DNA of 64,000 nucleotides. It comes from Rariloculus sp965263005 (GTDB taxonomy: Bacteria; Pseudomonadota; Gammaproteobacteria; Steroidobacterales; Rariloculaceae). Below are positions 9,044 to 17,635 of this stretch, in pieces. The stretch covers positions 124,001 to 188,000 of the forward strand of contig NZ_OZ253579.1 of the NCBI RefSeq assembly GCF_965263005.1. The letters are read 5' to 3'. A program made the position numbers and the translations under genes. The notes beneath the pieces were generated by a model, which was not told the DNA's origin, ran no database searches, and worked only from the letters and a program-made list of their open reading frames with translations. The stretch's first letter is position 1, and each line of letters starts with the position of its first letter.

Positions 9044-12000
9044 ATGTCGACAAACGATCCAGCATGGCAGTTTCTCATCGATCGCGGCGGCACGTTCACC
9101 GATATCGTCGCGATGGGGCCCGACGGCGCGCTGCGGTCGCTGAAACTCCTGTCGGACAACCCGAAACAGTACGACGACGCGGCGCTCGCCGGCATCGAGC
9201 ATTTCCTGGACGAGGCGCCGGCACCGAGCGCGCCGGTCTCGGTCAAGATGGGCACGACGGTCGGCACGAACGCGCTGCTCGAGCGGCGCGGCGAACCGAC
9301 AGTGCTCGTCACGACCGCGGGCCTGAAGGACGCAATCCGTATCGGCACACAGCAGCGGCCTGACATCTTTGCGCTCGACATCGAGCTGCCGGAGATGCTC
9401 TACGGCAGGGTCGTCGAGGCGCATGAACGCGTCTCGGCTCAGGGCGAACTCATCACGCCACTCGACGAGGACCGCGTAACGGCGGACCTGCGGGCCGCCC
9501 GCGAGGCAGGATTCGACAGTGTCGCCGTCGTGCTGCTGCACGGTTACGCGTTTCCCGACCACGAGCAACGCGTTGCAGCGATCGCTAAGCGCATCGGTTT
9601 CGGCCAGATCTCGGTGTCGCATGGGATCAGCCCGCTCATGAAGCTCGTGCCGCGCGGCGACACGACGCTCGTCGACGCCTATCTCACGCCCGTGCTCAAG
9701 AGGTACGTCAACATGCTGACCTCGGGATTGGCCGAACGTCTCGGCGACGCGGCGGTGCTGTTCATGCAGAGTCATGGCGGACTGATCGAGGCCCGTCAAT
9801 TCCGCGGCAAGGATTGCGTGCTTTCGGGACCCGCCGGAGGCGTCGTCGGCATGGCCTCGTCGGCAACCGCCGCGGGCTACGGCCGGGTCATCGGCTTCGA
9901 CATGGGCGGGACCTCAACCGACGTCTCGCTGTTTGACGAGCAATACGAAAGAACGTCGGCGGCCGTCATCGCGGGCGTGCGCATCACGGCACCGATGATG
10001 CGCATACACACGGTCGCGGCCGGCGGCGGATCGATCCTGAAGTTCGCCTCCGGAAGGCTACAGGTAGGTCCCGATTCGGCAGGCGCATTCCCGGGCCCCG
10101 CCTGTTATCGAAACGGCGGTCCATTGACGGTAACGGACGCAAACGTTTATCTCGGCCGGATCCAAGCCGATTTCTTCCCGGCCATGTTCGGACCGAACGC
10201 CGACGAGCCGATCGACACGGCGCGCTTGGCCGGGGAATTTGCGGCGCTGGCCGAACGCCTTGCCGACGCCACCGGAGAAGGTATCGCCCCCGAGGCACTG
10301 GCCGCCGGATTTCTGCGCATCGCCGTCGAACGCATGTCGAACGCCATCAAGCAGATTTCGGTGCAGCGCGGCCACGACGTGACGCGTTTTGCGCTGTCAT
10401 GCTTCGGCGGGGCGGCCGGACAGCATGCGTGTCAGGTGGCCGACGCACTTGGCATCGACACCGTGTTGATCCACCCACTCGCCGGTGTGCTGTCCGCGTA
10501 CGGGATGGGCGTGGCGGATCTCCGCACGCTCAGGCAGCGCGCCGTTGAAGCAGAGCTCGACGCAGCGTGCCTCGCGCGCCTGGCGAAGCTGCGGGCGGAG
10601 CTCGGCCGTGAGGCCAAGGCAGAACTCGCCAGGCAACGCGTTGCGACGAAACGCGTCGAGCTCGAGTCGCGGTTGTTCCTCAAGATCCTCGGTTCCGACA
10701 GCACGCTGCCGGTCGCCTGGCAATCCGGCACCCCGCTCGAGGAGACCCTTGCGGCTTTCAGGCGGATGCACGAGCGGCATTTCGGCTTCGTCATCGAACA
10801 GGAAACCGTCGTCGTCGAGTCGATCGAGGTCGAAGCCGTCGGCGTGACGCCCAAACCCGAGGAACGCGAGCGCATCGGCGGTCCGGCCGTGGTTGAGCCC
10901 GTTGCGATGCGCAAGGTCTGGATGGCCGATGTGTGGACGGAAGCGCCGATATACGAGCGCGTCGCGCTGTCGGCGGGTGCGGCGATCGCGGGTCCCGCAA
11001 TCGTCGTCGAAGCGAACGCCACGACCGTCGTCGGGCCCGCCTGGCGCGCCGAGGTGGATTCCCGGGGCTACCTCGTGCTCGGCAGGCTGAAACCGCGCGA
11101 GCGGCACGAGCGAATAGGGCGGCGATGCGACCCGATCATGCTCGAAGTGTTCAACAACCTGTTCATGCATATCGCCGAGCAGATGGGCGTCGTGCTGCAG
11201 AACACGGCACACTCGGTCAATATCAAGGAGCGCGTGGATTTTTCCTGCGCCGTATTCGACGGCGCAGGCAAACTCATCGCCAACGCACCGCATCTGCCGG
11301 TCCACCTGGGCTCAATGGGCGACAGCGTGCTCGCGGTGCTTGAAGCCAACTCGGCCGACATGCGGCCAGGCGATACGTACATGCTGAACGCGCCCTACAA
11401 CGGCGGCACTCATCTGCCGGACATCACGGTCGTCACTCCGATCTTCGATCGCGGCGGCACGGAGCTCAGATTCGTAGTAGCGAATCGTGCCCATCACGCC
11501 GACGTCGGCGGTATCACCCCGGGTTCGATGCCGGCCGCGAGCCGGTCGATCGAGGAGGAAGGGGTCATACTCGACAACGTGCGGATCGTGCGCGACGGGC
11601 GGTTTCACGAATCAGCGGTCAGAGCCGCGTTTGCCGACAACGCCTGGCCGGCGCGCAATCCCGATCAGAACATCGCGGATCTGAAAGCCCAGATCGCGGC
11701 GAACACGAAAGGCATAGCCGAGCTCGCAAGGATGGTCGAGCGCTTCGGCGTGGGCGTCGTGCACGCTTACATGGCGCATATCAGGAACAACGCCGAAACA
11801 TGCGTCCGCGACGCCATTGCAACGCTTCGCGACGGAAGATGGTCGCTGGAACTCGACTCCGGGGAGCGGATAGAGGTTGCGATAACGATCGACCATCGCA
11901 GTCGCGAAGCCGTCATCGACTTCGGGGGCACGAGCGCCGCGAGCCCCGGCAACTTCAACGCACCGGCCTCCGTTGCGCGGGCCGCCGTGCTCTATGTATT

Positions 12001-12649
12001 CAGAACGCTCGTCAGGGAAGCGATCCCGCTCAACGAAGGCTGCCTGAATCCACTGACGATCCGCCTGCCGGCGGAGAGCCTCGTCAATCCGCGCCATCCG
12101 GCCGCCGTAGTCGCGGGCAACGTCGAGACCTCCCAGTGCATCACCGACGCACTGCTCGCGGCACTCGGCGTTTGCGCCGCATCACAAGGCACGATGAACA
12201 ACCTCACGTTCGGCGACGACCGCTATCAGTACTACGAGACTATCTGCGGAGGCGCGGGCGCGGGTCCGGGATTCCATGGCGCGAGCGCCGTGCATACGCA
12301 CATGACCAACTCGCGTCTGACCGACGCCGAAGTCCTGGAGTGGCGCTACCCGGTACGCGTGCGGCGTTTCGAGATCCGAACCGGGTCCGGCGGAGACGGT
12401 GAGTTTCGCGGCGGGGACGGCGTCATCAGGGAACTTGAGTCGCTTCGCGCGATGCGCGGCGCGATCCTGTCGAACCGCCGCGTCGTAGCGCCTTTCGGCC
12501 TTGCGGGCGGCGACGATGGCGCCACGGGCGACAACTACATCATTCGCGCCACAGGGTCCGTCGAGCCGCTTCGAGCCGCCGCCGAATTCGAGCTCGGCAG
12601 CGGCGACCGCATCGTCATCGAGACACCCGGCGGCGGTGGCTACGGCTGA
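9044..12649 (+). CDS. 5-oxoprolinase / hydantoinase, fused HyuA-HyuB subunits
   Basis: ATP-dependent opening of 5-oxoproline to glutamate, or a related lactam or hydantoin, in the cytosol. The 1201-residue product joins an N-terminal HyuA half, with DRGGTFTD at about residues 14-21 and GFDMGGTSTDVS near 285, to a C-terminal HyuB half from about residue 695 (LEVFNNLF..., PVHLGSMG, HHADVGG). Fusion into one chain is typical of OplAH-type enzymes, whereas hydantoinases are usually two genes. The C-terminal GGGGYG is characteristic. It stands alone between the EF-G-like gene and a convergent sohB. The exact substrate cannot be told from sequence. Confidence 0.9.
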   Translation: MSTNDPAWQFLIDRGGTFTDIVAMGPDGALRSLKLLSDNPKQYDDAALAGIEHFLDEAPAPSAPVSVKMGTTVGTNALLERRGEPTVLVTTAGLKDAIRIGTQQRPDIFALDIELPEMLYGRVVEAHERVSAQGELITPLDEDRVTADLRAAREAGFDSVAVVLLHGYAFPDHEQRVAAIAKRIGFGQISVSHGISPLMKLVPRGDTTLVDAYLTPVLKRYVNMLTSGLAERLGDAAVLFMQSHGGLIEARQFRGKDCVLSGPAGGVVGMASSATAAGYGRVIGFDMGGTSTDVSLFDEQYERTSAAVIAGVRITAPMMRIHTVAAGGGSILKFASGRLQVGPDSAGAFPGPACYRNGGPLTVTDANVYLGRIQADFFPAMFGPNADEPIDTARLAGEFAALAERLADATGEGIAPEALAAGFLRIAVERMSNAIKQISVQRGHDVTRFALSCFGGAAGQHACQVADALGIDTVLIHPLAGVLSAYGMGVADLRTLRQRAVEAELDAACLARLAKLRAELGREAKAELARQRVATKRVELESRLFLKILGSDSTLPVAWQSGTPLEETLAAFRRMHERHFGFVIEQETVVVESIEVEAVGVTPKPEERERIGGPAVVEPVAMRKVWMADVWTEAPIYERVALSAGAAIAGPAIVVEANATTVVGPAWRAEVDSRGYLVLGRLKPRERHERIGRRCDPIMLEVFNNLFMHIAEQMGVVLQNTAHSVNIKERVDFSCAVFDGAGKLIANAPHLPVHLGSMGDSVLAVLEANSADMRPGDTYMLNAPYNGGTHLPDITVVTPIFDRGGTELRFVVANRAHHADVGGITPGSMPAASRSIEEEGVILDNVRIVRDGRFHESAVRAAFADNAWPARNPDQNIADLKAQIAANTKGIAELARMVERFGVGVVHAYMAHIRNNAETCVRDAIATLRDGRWSLELDSGERIEVAITIDHRSREAVIDFGGTSAASPGNFNAPASVARAAVLYVFRTLVREAIPLNEGCLNPLTIRLPAESLVNPRHPAAVVAGNVETSQCITDALLAALGVCAASQGTMNNLTFGDDRYQYYETICGGAGAGPGFHGASAVHTHMTNSRLTDAEVLEWRYPVRVRRFEIRTGSGGDGEFRGGDGVIRELESLRAMRGAILSNRRVVAPFGLAGGDDGATGDNYIIRATGSVEPLRAAAEFELGSGDRIVIETPGGGGYG

Positions 12650-12712
12650 CTGACGAGTCGCGCTTCGGCCACGTCGGCTGCGTGAGCGCGGCGGCGCGGA
12701 TTCAGCGCCAGT

Positions 12713-12737
12713 TGCAACCCGCCTCGCGTGGGTTGCA
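12713..12737. terminator. Hairpin between convergent oxoprolinase and sohB genes
   Basis: A perfect 8-base stem, TGCAACCC and GGGTTGCA, encloses a 9-base loop in the gap between the convergent stops at 12649 and 12785. There is no long T run on either strand, so termination is a plausible but unproven role. Confidence 0.45.
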
Positions 12738-12784
12738 CTTCGGGCGCATCCCTGAACTCAGCCGCGGCCCAGTGACGATACTGC

Positions 12785-13765
12785 TCAGCCTGACAACAAG
12801 GTCTCCGCCCCGGCGCGCAACCGCTCGGGAAAAGTGCGGCGCCGCTTGAACGTGATCTGATAAAGGTCGTTCGCCTCGGTGGCTTCGGCGAGAAAATCGT
12901 CACTCGTGCGGATCTCGTCGATCAACTTGAGCTCCAACGCCCTTGTGCCGTACCAGTGCTCGCCCGTCGCGACCCGATCGAGCTCGACCTGGGGGCGATG
13001 CTCGGAAATCTCGTTCTTGAAGAGCTCGTGAATATCCTCGAGCTCTTCCTTGAGTTTGCTGCGGCCTTCGGCCGTATTCTCACCGAACAGGGTCAATGTG
13101 CGTTTGTGCTTGCCGGCCGTGACCTGCTCGAAATCGATGCCCTTGTCCTCGAGCAGACGACGGAAGTTCGGCAACTGGGCGAGTACGCCGATCGAGCCGA
13201 TGATTGCGAACGGCGCCGACATCAGCCGATCGGCCACGCAGGCCATGAGATAACCGCCGCTCGCCGCGACCTTGTCCACCGCAATCAGCAAGCGCAGCCC
13301 ACGCCGCTTGATTCGCAACAACTGCGAGGCGGCCAGCCCGTGTTCGTGGACCGTGCCGCCTGCGTTCTCCAGGCGCAGCAATACCTGATCGCTGTCCCTT
13401 GCGACGGCAAGCAGGGCAGAAATCTCCTGGCGCAGCGATGCCGTCGCCGAAGCTCGGATATCGCCCTTGAAATCGAGCACGAAGATCCTGTTACGCTCCT
13501 CGTCCTTGCCGCCTTTTCGCTTCTTGCGAAGCTTGCGCCTGGACTTGAGCTCCTTCTTGAAAGCGTTCTTGCCGAGAACCGCGCGCTTGATCGTGTTCGC
13601 GGCATCCTCGTACTGCTTGTTCAGATGCCTGACCGTGATGCCTTCGGGTTGCCCTGTACGCCGCGCCGAAACGGTGATGACGACGATGACAATCAACACG
13701 AAGGCCAGGACCGTCACAAGCTCAAGCAGGAACAATCCGAACTCGGAAAGGAACTCCGCCACCAT
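12785..13765 (-). CDS. sohB: SohB-type S49 peptidase, inner membrane
   Basis: A signal-peptide-peptidase-like serine protease facing the periplasm. The 326 residues start with a long hydrophobic segment (about 8-33), then a very basic linker (KKELKSRRKLRKKRKGGK) and the S49 domain. The catalytic serine is in VAASGGY (S169) and the lysine in AGKHKRTLTLFG (K221), giving the Ser-Lys dyad of this family. The gene starts immediately after the lipA stop (13766), so the two are probably co-transcribed as lipA-sohB. The in vivo substrate is unknown for the family. Confidence 0.92.
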   Translation of the reverse strand: MVAEFLSEFGLFLLELVTVLAFVLIVIVVITVSARRTGQPEGITVRHLNKQYEDAANTIKRAVLGKNAFKKELKSRRKLRKKRKGGKDEERNRIFVLDFKGDIRASATASLRQEISALLAVARDSDQVLLRLENAGGTVHEHGLAASQLLRIKRRGLRLLIAVDKVAASGGYLMACVADRLMSAPFAIIGSIGVLAQLPNFRRLLEDKGIDFEQVTAGKHKRTLTLFGENTAEGRSKLKEELEDIHELFKNEISEHRPQVELDRVATGEHWYGTRALELKLIDEIRTSDDFLAEATEANDLYQITFKRRRTFPERLRAGAETLLSG

Positions 13766-14752
13766 TCAAAGGCCCACGTTGTTTTTCTGAAAGACACGGT
13801 CGGCGCGGTAACTGGAGCGAACCAGCGGTCCGGCGACGACCTCCATGAAACCCTTGCCGAGGCCCCATTGCCGGTAGCGGGCGAATTCCGACGGATGAAC
13901 GTAACGCTCGACGGGCAGATGATTCCTGGTCGGCTGCAGATATTGACCGAAAGTCAGGATGTCGACGCGGGCCCGACGCAGATCGTCCATCGCCTCGAGG
14001 ATCTCGCGCTCGGTCTCGCCCAGGCCAAGCATCACACTCGTCTTGGTCACGACGCTCGGGCGGTGCTTCTTCGCGTGCGTGAGCACCGACAGCGTTTGCG
14101 AGTATCCGGCGCGGGGATCCCTGACGCGGCGTGTCAGGCGCTCGACCGTCTCGAGATTCTGCGCGAACACATCGATGCCTGAATCGATCACGGTCTCAAC
14201 GTCGGCGGATTTGCCGCAAAAATCCGGCGTCAACGCCTCGACCGTCGTTTCCGGGCACTTTCGCTTGACTGCGCCGATACAAACCGCGTAATGGCCGGCG
14301 CCGCCATCGGGAAGGTCGTCGCGATCGACCGAAGTCAGAACGACGTACTTCAAACCCATGAGCTCGACCGAGCGCGCGCAATTGGCCGGTTCTTCGGCAT
14401 CGAGCCAGCCGCCCGGATTGCCCGTGTCGACGGCACAGAAGCGGCACGCTCGCGTGCAGACCGCGCCCATGAGCATGAGCGTCGCCGTGCCGTTGGACCA
14501 GCACTCGCCTATGTTCGGACACATCGACTCCTCGCAGACCGTGGCAAGTCGGTGCGTGCGGACGGTATTTCTCACCGACGCGTACTTCTCACCGGTCGCG
14601 AGCCTGACCTTGAGCCAGCGGGGCTTGGGCAGCGGCGCTGATTCGCTGTCCGAAGCGCGGCGCTTCACGCCGTTCTTGATGGCGGAGAAACCGTGCGCGG
14701 TGCGGTACTTGGCGCCTGAGACCGTTATGGGAACGCGGCGAAACTCACTCAC
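13766..14752 (-). CDS. lipA: Lipoyl synthase
   Basis: Radical SAM enzyme that inserts two sulfurs into octanoyl groups on lipoyl domains of pyruvate and oxoglutarate dehydrogenases. The auxiliary cluster motif CEESMCPNIGEC and the radical SAM motif CTRACRFC are both intact, and the C-terminal serine (VRSSYRAD) that ligates the auxiliary cluster is present. I prefer the GTG at 14752 (VSEFRRVPITV) because it lies in the intergenic gap with greB and the upstream TTG at 14785 adds a non-conserved tail; neither has a strong ribosome site. sohB follows without a gap. No lipB is visible here. Confidence 0.94.
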   Translation of the reverse strand: MSEFRRVPITVSGAKYRTAHGFSAIKNGVKRRASDSESAPLPKPRWLKVRLATGEKYASVRNTVRTHRLATVCEESMCPNIGECWSNGTATLMLMGAVCTRACRFCAVDTGNPGGWLDAEEPANCARSVELMGLKYVVLTSVDRDDLPDGGAGHYAVCIGAVKRKCPETTVEALTPDFCGKSADVETVIDSGIDVFAQNLETVERLTRRVRDPRAGYSQTLSVLTHAKKHRPSVVTKTSVMLGLGETEREILEAMDDLRRARVDILTFGQYLQPTRNHLPVERYVHPSEFARYRQWGLGKGFMEVVAGPLVRSSYRADRVFQKNNVGL

Positions 14753-14807
14753 GTGGACTGATATGATCCGAATACGGGACTGCAAAGTATCTCATGGTTT
14801 GTCAGGC

Positions 14808-15326
14808 ATGGGCAGATATCGGCCACCGTCTCCGAAGAGTTCCAGGTACATCACTCCGGAAGGCGCGGCCCCCTTGCGCGAGGAACTGGACTACCTGTGG
14901 AAGACGAAGCGCCCGGCCGTGACGAAAGCGGTCGCTGAAGCCGCCGCGCAGGGCGACCGCTCAGAGAACGCGGAATACATCTACGGCAAGAAGCAGCTTG
15001 CCGAGATCGACCGGCGCATTCGCTACCTGCGCAAGCGCTTCGACGGCATGCGTATCGTCGATCAACCGCCGAGCGACACGAGCAGGGTCTATTTCGGTGC
15101 ATGGTTCGAGCTGACCGGCAAAACCGGTGAAGTCAGCCGCTACCGCCTCGTTGGCCCTGACGAGATCAGTTTCTCTGCCGGCGGCATCAACATGGATTCA
15201 CCGCTCGGGCGCGCCGTAATCGGGAGGTCCGTCAACGACCAGATCGAGGTTCTGACACCTGCCGGCGTGCAGCGCTACGCGATCAGCGGCGTCCGCTATC
15301 GCGCTGCAGTCGAGCCTGATGCCTGA
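14808..15326 (+). CDS. greB: Transcription elongation factor GreB
   Basis: GreB enters the secondary channel of backtracked RNA polymerase and stimulates transcript cleavage. The 172-residue product has the N-terminal coiled coil with the acidic tip GDRSENAEY and a C-terminal FKBP-like domain ending in SFSAGGINMDSPLGRA, where the family core SP(I/L)ARAL is recognisable. The basic patch YIYGKKQLAEIDRRIRYL after the tip matches GreB more than GreA. Start chosen at ATG 14808; the frame is open far upstream but that part overlaps lipA on the other strand. It is divergent from lipA with a gap of only 55 bp. Confidence 0.92.
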   Translation: MGRYRPPSPKSSRYITPEGAAPLREELDYLWKTKRPAVTKAVAEAAAQGDRSENAEYIYGKKQLAEIDRRIRYLRKRFDGMRIVDQPPSDTSRVYFGAWFELTGKTGEVSRYRLVGPDEISFSAGGINMDSPLGRAVIGRSVNDQIEVLTPAGVQRYAISGVRYRAAVEPDA

Positions 15327-15426
15327 CCGGGCAAATCGCGGTTTGGTTGCCCTTGACATGTATTCCCAAGCGCCTATGGAAAGACACAGGTAGACTGACA
15401 TACGGTCCACCTGAAGCTGCGAGCCA

Positions 15427-16872
15427 ATGCCCATGAAAAACTGGCTTCCATTCGCTATCTGCGTCGGCTTCCTGAGTGGCGCCGGCGCTCAGGATGTGCG
15501 CGACGCCTTGTTCGAGGACGCAGATCTCGCGATGGAAGCGGCCCGGGCCGCCAACGCCGAATTGCTGGCTCCGCAGAGCTTCGGCCGCGGGCGCGATGCC
15601 TATGGTGACGCCGAGAACCATCTCGCGCGGGGCAGGACTCTCGACCGCATTCGCAACTCGCTCGATTCCGCGCTTGCGGGATTCACGGCAGCCGCGGAAG
15701 CCGCGGAGTTGGCGAGCATCACTCTGGCGGCGCTGATCAAGACCCGCGACGACGCGACCAACGCGAACGCCGAGACGTTCGCGGCGGACCTGTGGAACGA
15801 GGCGGAGGAAGCCTTCGACGGTGCAGCTCGCCGGGCGGAATCCGGCGACGTCAGGAACACTCGAGCACTCGCCGAGGAAGCCGAGATTCTCTACCGCGAC
15901 GCCGAACTGACAGCGATCAAGGCGCAGAATCTGAGTCAGACCCGAGCGCTGCTCGCGCAGGCGCGACAATCGAATGTTCCTCGCTCCGCGCCGATCACGT
16001 TTGCGCGCGCCGTGTCGCTGCTGCAGCAGGCCGAGCGCGAGCTCAACGAGAATCGCTACGACACCGACATTCCCCGCAGCCTCGCGCAACAGGCGAACTA
16101 CGAGGCGCGGCACGCGCTCTTTCTTGCCGAGCAAGTCCTGGCGATCAGAGGCGAGGACCTCTCCGAAGAACAGCTCATATTGAATTACGAGGAACCGTTG
16201 ACGCGCATCGCCGCGTCCGCGGATCTCGTCGCACGGTTTGACGTCGGCGTGGAACCGACCGTGACCGAACTCGTCGCTTTCATCGCCGAGCTGCGCGAGC
16301 GGTCCCGGCAGTCGGAACTCGATCTCGAGGAGATGAGAATTCGCGTCGCGGATCTCGAAGAGGAGATACGCGATCTCGACGAACGATTGGGCGGCGTATC
16401 GCAGGAGCGTGTCGTGCTCGTGCAGCGGCTCGAAGCCGAAGCGCGGATCAGAGAGCAATTCGAAACGATCAATGCCCTGTTTACACGCGACGAAGCGCGC
16501 GTCTTGCGCGAAGGCAACGATATCGTGATCCGCCTCGTCGGACTCAATTTCGCTAGCGGCGCGGCCGAGGTCGAAGCCGAGTTCCGCGGGCTGCTCGGGA
16601 AAATCACGCGGGCGGCGGCCGTGTTTCCGCGTTCGCAGATTATCGTCGAGGGGCATACCGACGCTTACGGCGGCGACGTCACGAACCTGACCTTATCGCG
16701 CGAACGCGCCGAGGCGGTCAGCGCGTATCTCTCCGATGAACTTGGCGTACCGGCGTTTCGCATCAGCGCCGTCGGCTATGGCGAGACGCGCCCCATCGCC
16801 AACAACGAAACGGCGCAAGGCCGCGCCCGCAATCGGCGCATCGACGTCCGAATCGAGCCTCAGCTCGAGTAA
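15427..16872 (+). CDS. OmpA-domain envelope protein with DUF4398-like helical N-terminus
   Basis: A 481-residue exported protein. Residues 1-21 are a signal peptide (ending SGAGAQ). Residues about 25-260 are almost entirely alpha-helical with repeated alanine and glutamate, resembling DUF4398-type helical bundles; about 285-345 form a coiled coil (LDLEEMRIRVADLEEEIR). Residues about 365-481 are an OmpA-like peptidoglycan-binding domain with FASGAAEVE, VEGHTDAYGGD and the NRRIDVRIEP ending. It should link a helical scaffold to the cell wall in the periplasm. No lipobox is present, so it may be soluble. No partner gene is apparent in the immediate context. Confidence 0.8.
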   Translation: MPMKNWLPFAICVGFLSGAGAQDVRDALFEDADLAMEAARAANAELLAPQSFGRGRDAYGDAENHLARGRTLDRIRNSLDSALAGFTAAAEAAELASITLAALIKTRDDATNANAETFAADLWNEAEEAFDGAARRAESGDVRNTRALAEEAEILYRDAELTAIKAQNLSQTRALLAQARQSNVPRSAPITFARAVSLLQQAERELNENRYDTDIPRSLAQQANYEARHALFLAEQVLAIRGEDLSEEQLILNYEEPLTRIAASADLVARFDVGVEPTVTELVAFIAELRERSRQSELDLEEMRIRVADLEEEIRDLDERLGGVSQERVVLVQRLEAEARIREQFETINALFTRDEARVLREGNDIVIRLVGLNFASGAAEVEAEFRGLLGKITRAAAVFPRSQIIVEGHTDAYGGDVTNLTLSRERAEAVSAYLSDELGVPAFRISAVGYGETRPIANNETAQGRARNRRIDVRIEPQLE

Positions 16873-16889
16873 GGTCCGCCCGCAATGAG

Positions 16890-17098
16890 CTAACCTCGGC
16901 CCGCGAGCCAGTCGCCGAGCAGTCCGGCGACCGCCTCGTGCCCGAGATAGCCGTAGCACTTGTGCACGTCGAGGGCGCCGCCGATCCGGAAGTGGTTGCA
17001 GAGCCCGCATGATCCTCGACCGCCGCGGTCAAACCCGACTCGACGATCTCCCGGATGCGTGAGGCGCTCAATCCTTCAGCGTCTGGGACCACGACAGC
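16890..17098 (-). pseudogene. Possible gene remnant with CGLCN...C motif
   Basis: The minus strand between ompA-like and gloA keeps a frame open to a TAG at 16890-16892 whose last part looks protein-like: CGLCNHFRIGGALDVHKC followed by YGYLGHEAVAGLLGDWLAG. There is no usable start codon before an upstream stop, and the neighbouring frame upstream reads LSASRIREIVESGLTAAVED, as if a frameshift separated two parts of one older gene. I do not recognise the family. It could also be chance coding potential in GC-rich DNA. Confidence 0.3.
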
Positions 17099-17145
17099 GG
17101 ACGGGGTATCCTTGCTCCACAATGATCGTGCAAGGAGGACAGGTC

Positions 17146-17565
17146 GTGCGCTATCTGCACACAATGGTACGAGTCACTGATCTTGAGGTTTCGCTCGACT
17201 TCTACTGCAACAAGCTCGGGCTCAGGGAAGTGAGTCGCATCGACCACGAAGCAGGGCGGTTTACGCTGGTATTCGTCGCGCCCGAGGGCCAGGAGGACTG
17301 TGCGCTCGAACTCACCTACAACTGGGACCCCGAGCCGTACGGTGAAGGACGCAACTTCGGACACGTCGCGTATGAAGTCGACGACATCTACACGACCTGC
17401 CGGGAGCTCGTGGACGCCGGTGTCACGATCAACCGGCCGCCCAGGGAGGGCAAGATGGCCTTCATTCGGTCGCCCGACAATATCTCGATCGAGCTGCTGC
17501 AGAAGGGAGACGCGCTGGCTCCAGCCGAGCCGTGGCATTCCATGGCAAACACGGGCAGATGGTAA
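17146..17565 (+). CDS. gloA: Glyoxalase I (lactoylglutathione lyase)
   Basis: Converts the hemithioacetal of methylglyoxal and glutathione into S-lactoylglutathione, the first step of methylglyoxal detoxification. The GTG at 17146 is preceded by AAGGAGG at ideal spacing and yields 139 residues beginning VRYLHTMVRV, where H5 is the first metal ligand. The others are in LELTYNW (Glu), FGHVAYEV (His) and ISIELLQKG (Glu). The length matches short Ni-type bacterial enzymes. A longer start at 17122 (ATG) exists, but its N-terminus overlaps the ribosome site. It stands alone, next to the bat operon on the opposite strand. Confidence 0.93.
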   Translation: MRYLHTMVRVTDLEVSLDFYCNKLGLREVSRIDHEAGRFTLVFVAPEGQEDCALELTYNWDPEPYGEGRNFGHVAYEVDDIYTTCRELVDAGVTINRPPREGKMAFIRSPDNISIELLQKGDALAPAEPWHSMANTGRW

Positions 17566-17635
17566 GGCCAGCCTGGCCGAACGCGTGTACAGGCGCTGAG
17601 GCGTCGCGTCCTGACAGGCCAGGGCCTCACCCGAT

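Noticed and set aside
12650..12790. Minus-strand coding-like stretch EQYRHWAAAEFRDAPEV after sohB
   Set aside because: The frame lacks a start codon outside sohB and overlaps a hairpin; I know no matching family, so I leave it unannotated.
15329..15353. GGGCAA...TTGCCC hairpin after greB as a terminator
   Set aside because: Only a 6-base stem with a 12-base loop and no T run; too weak to list.
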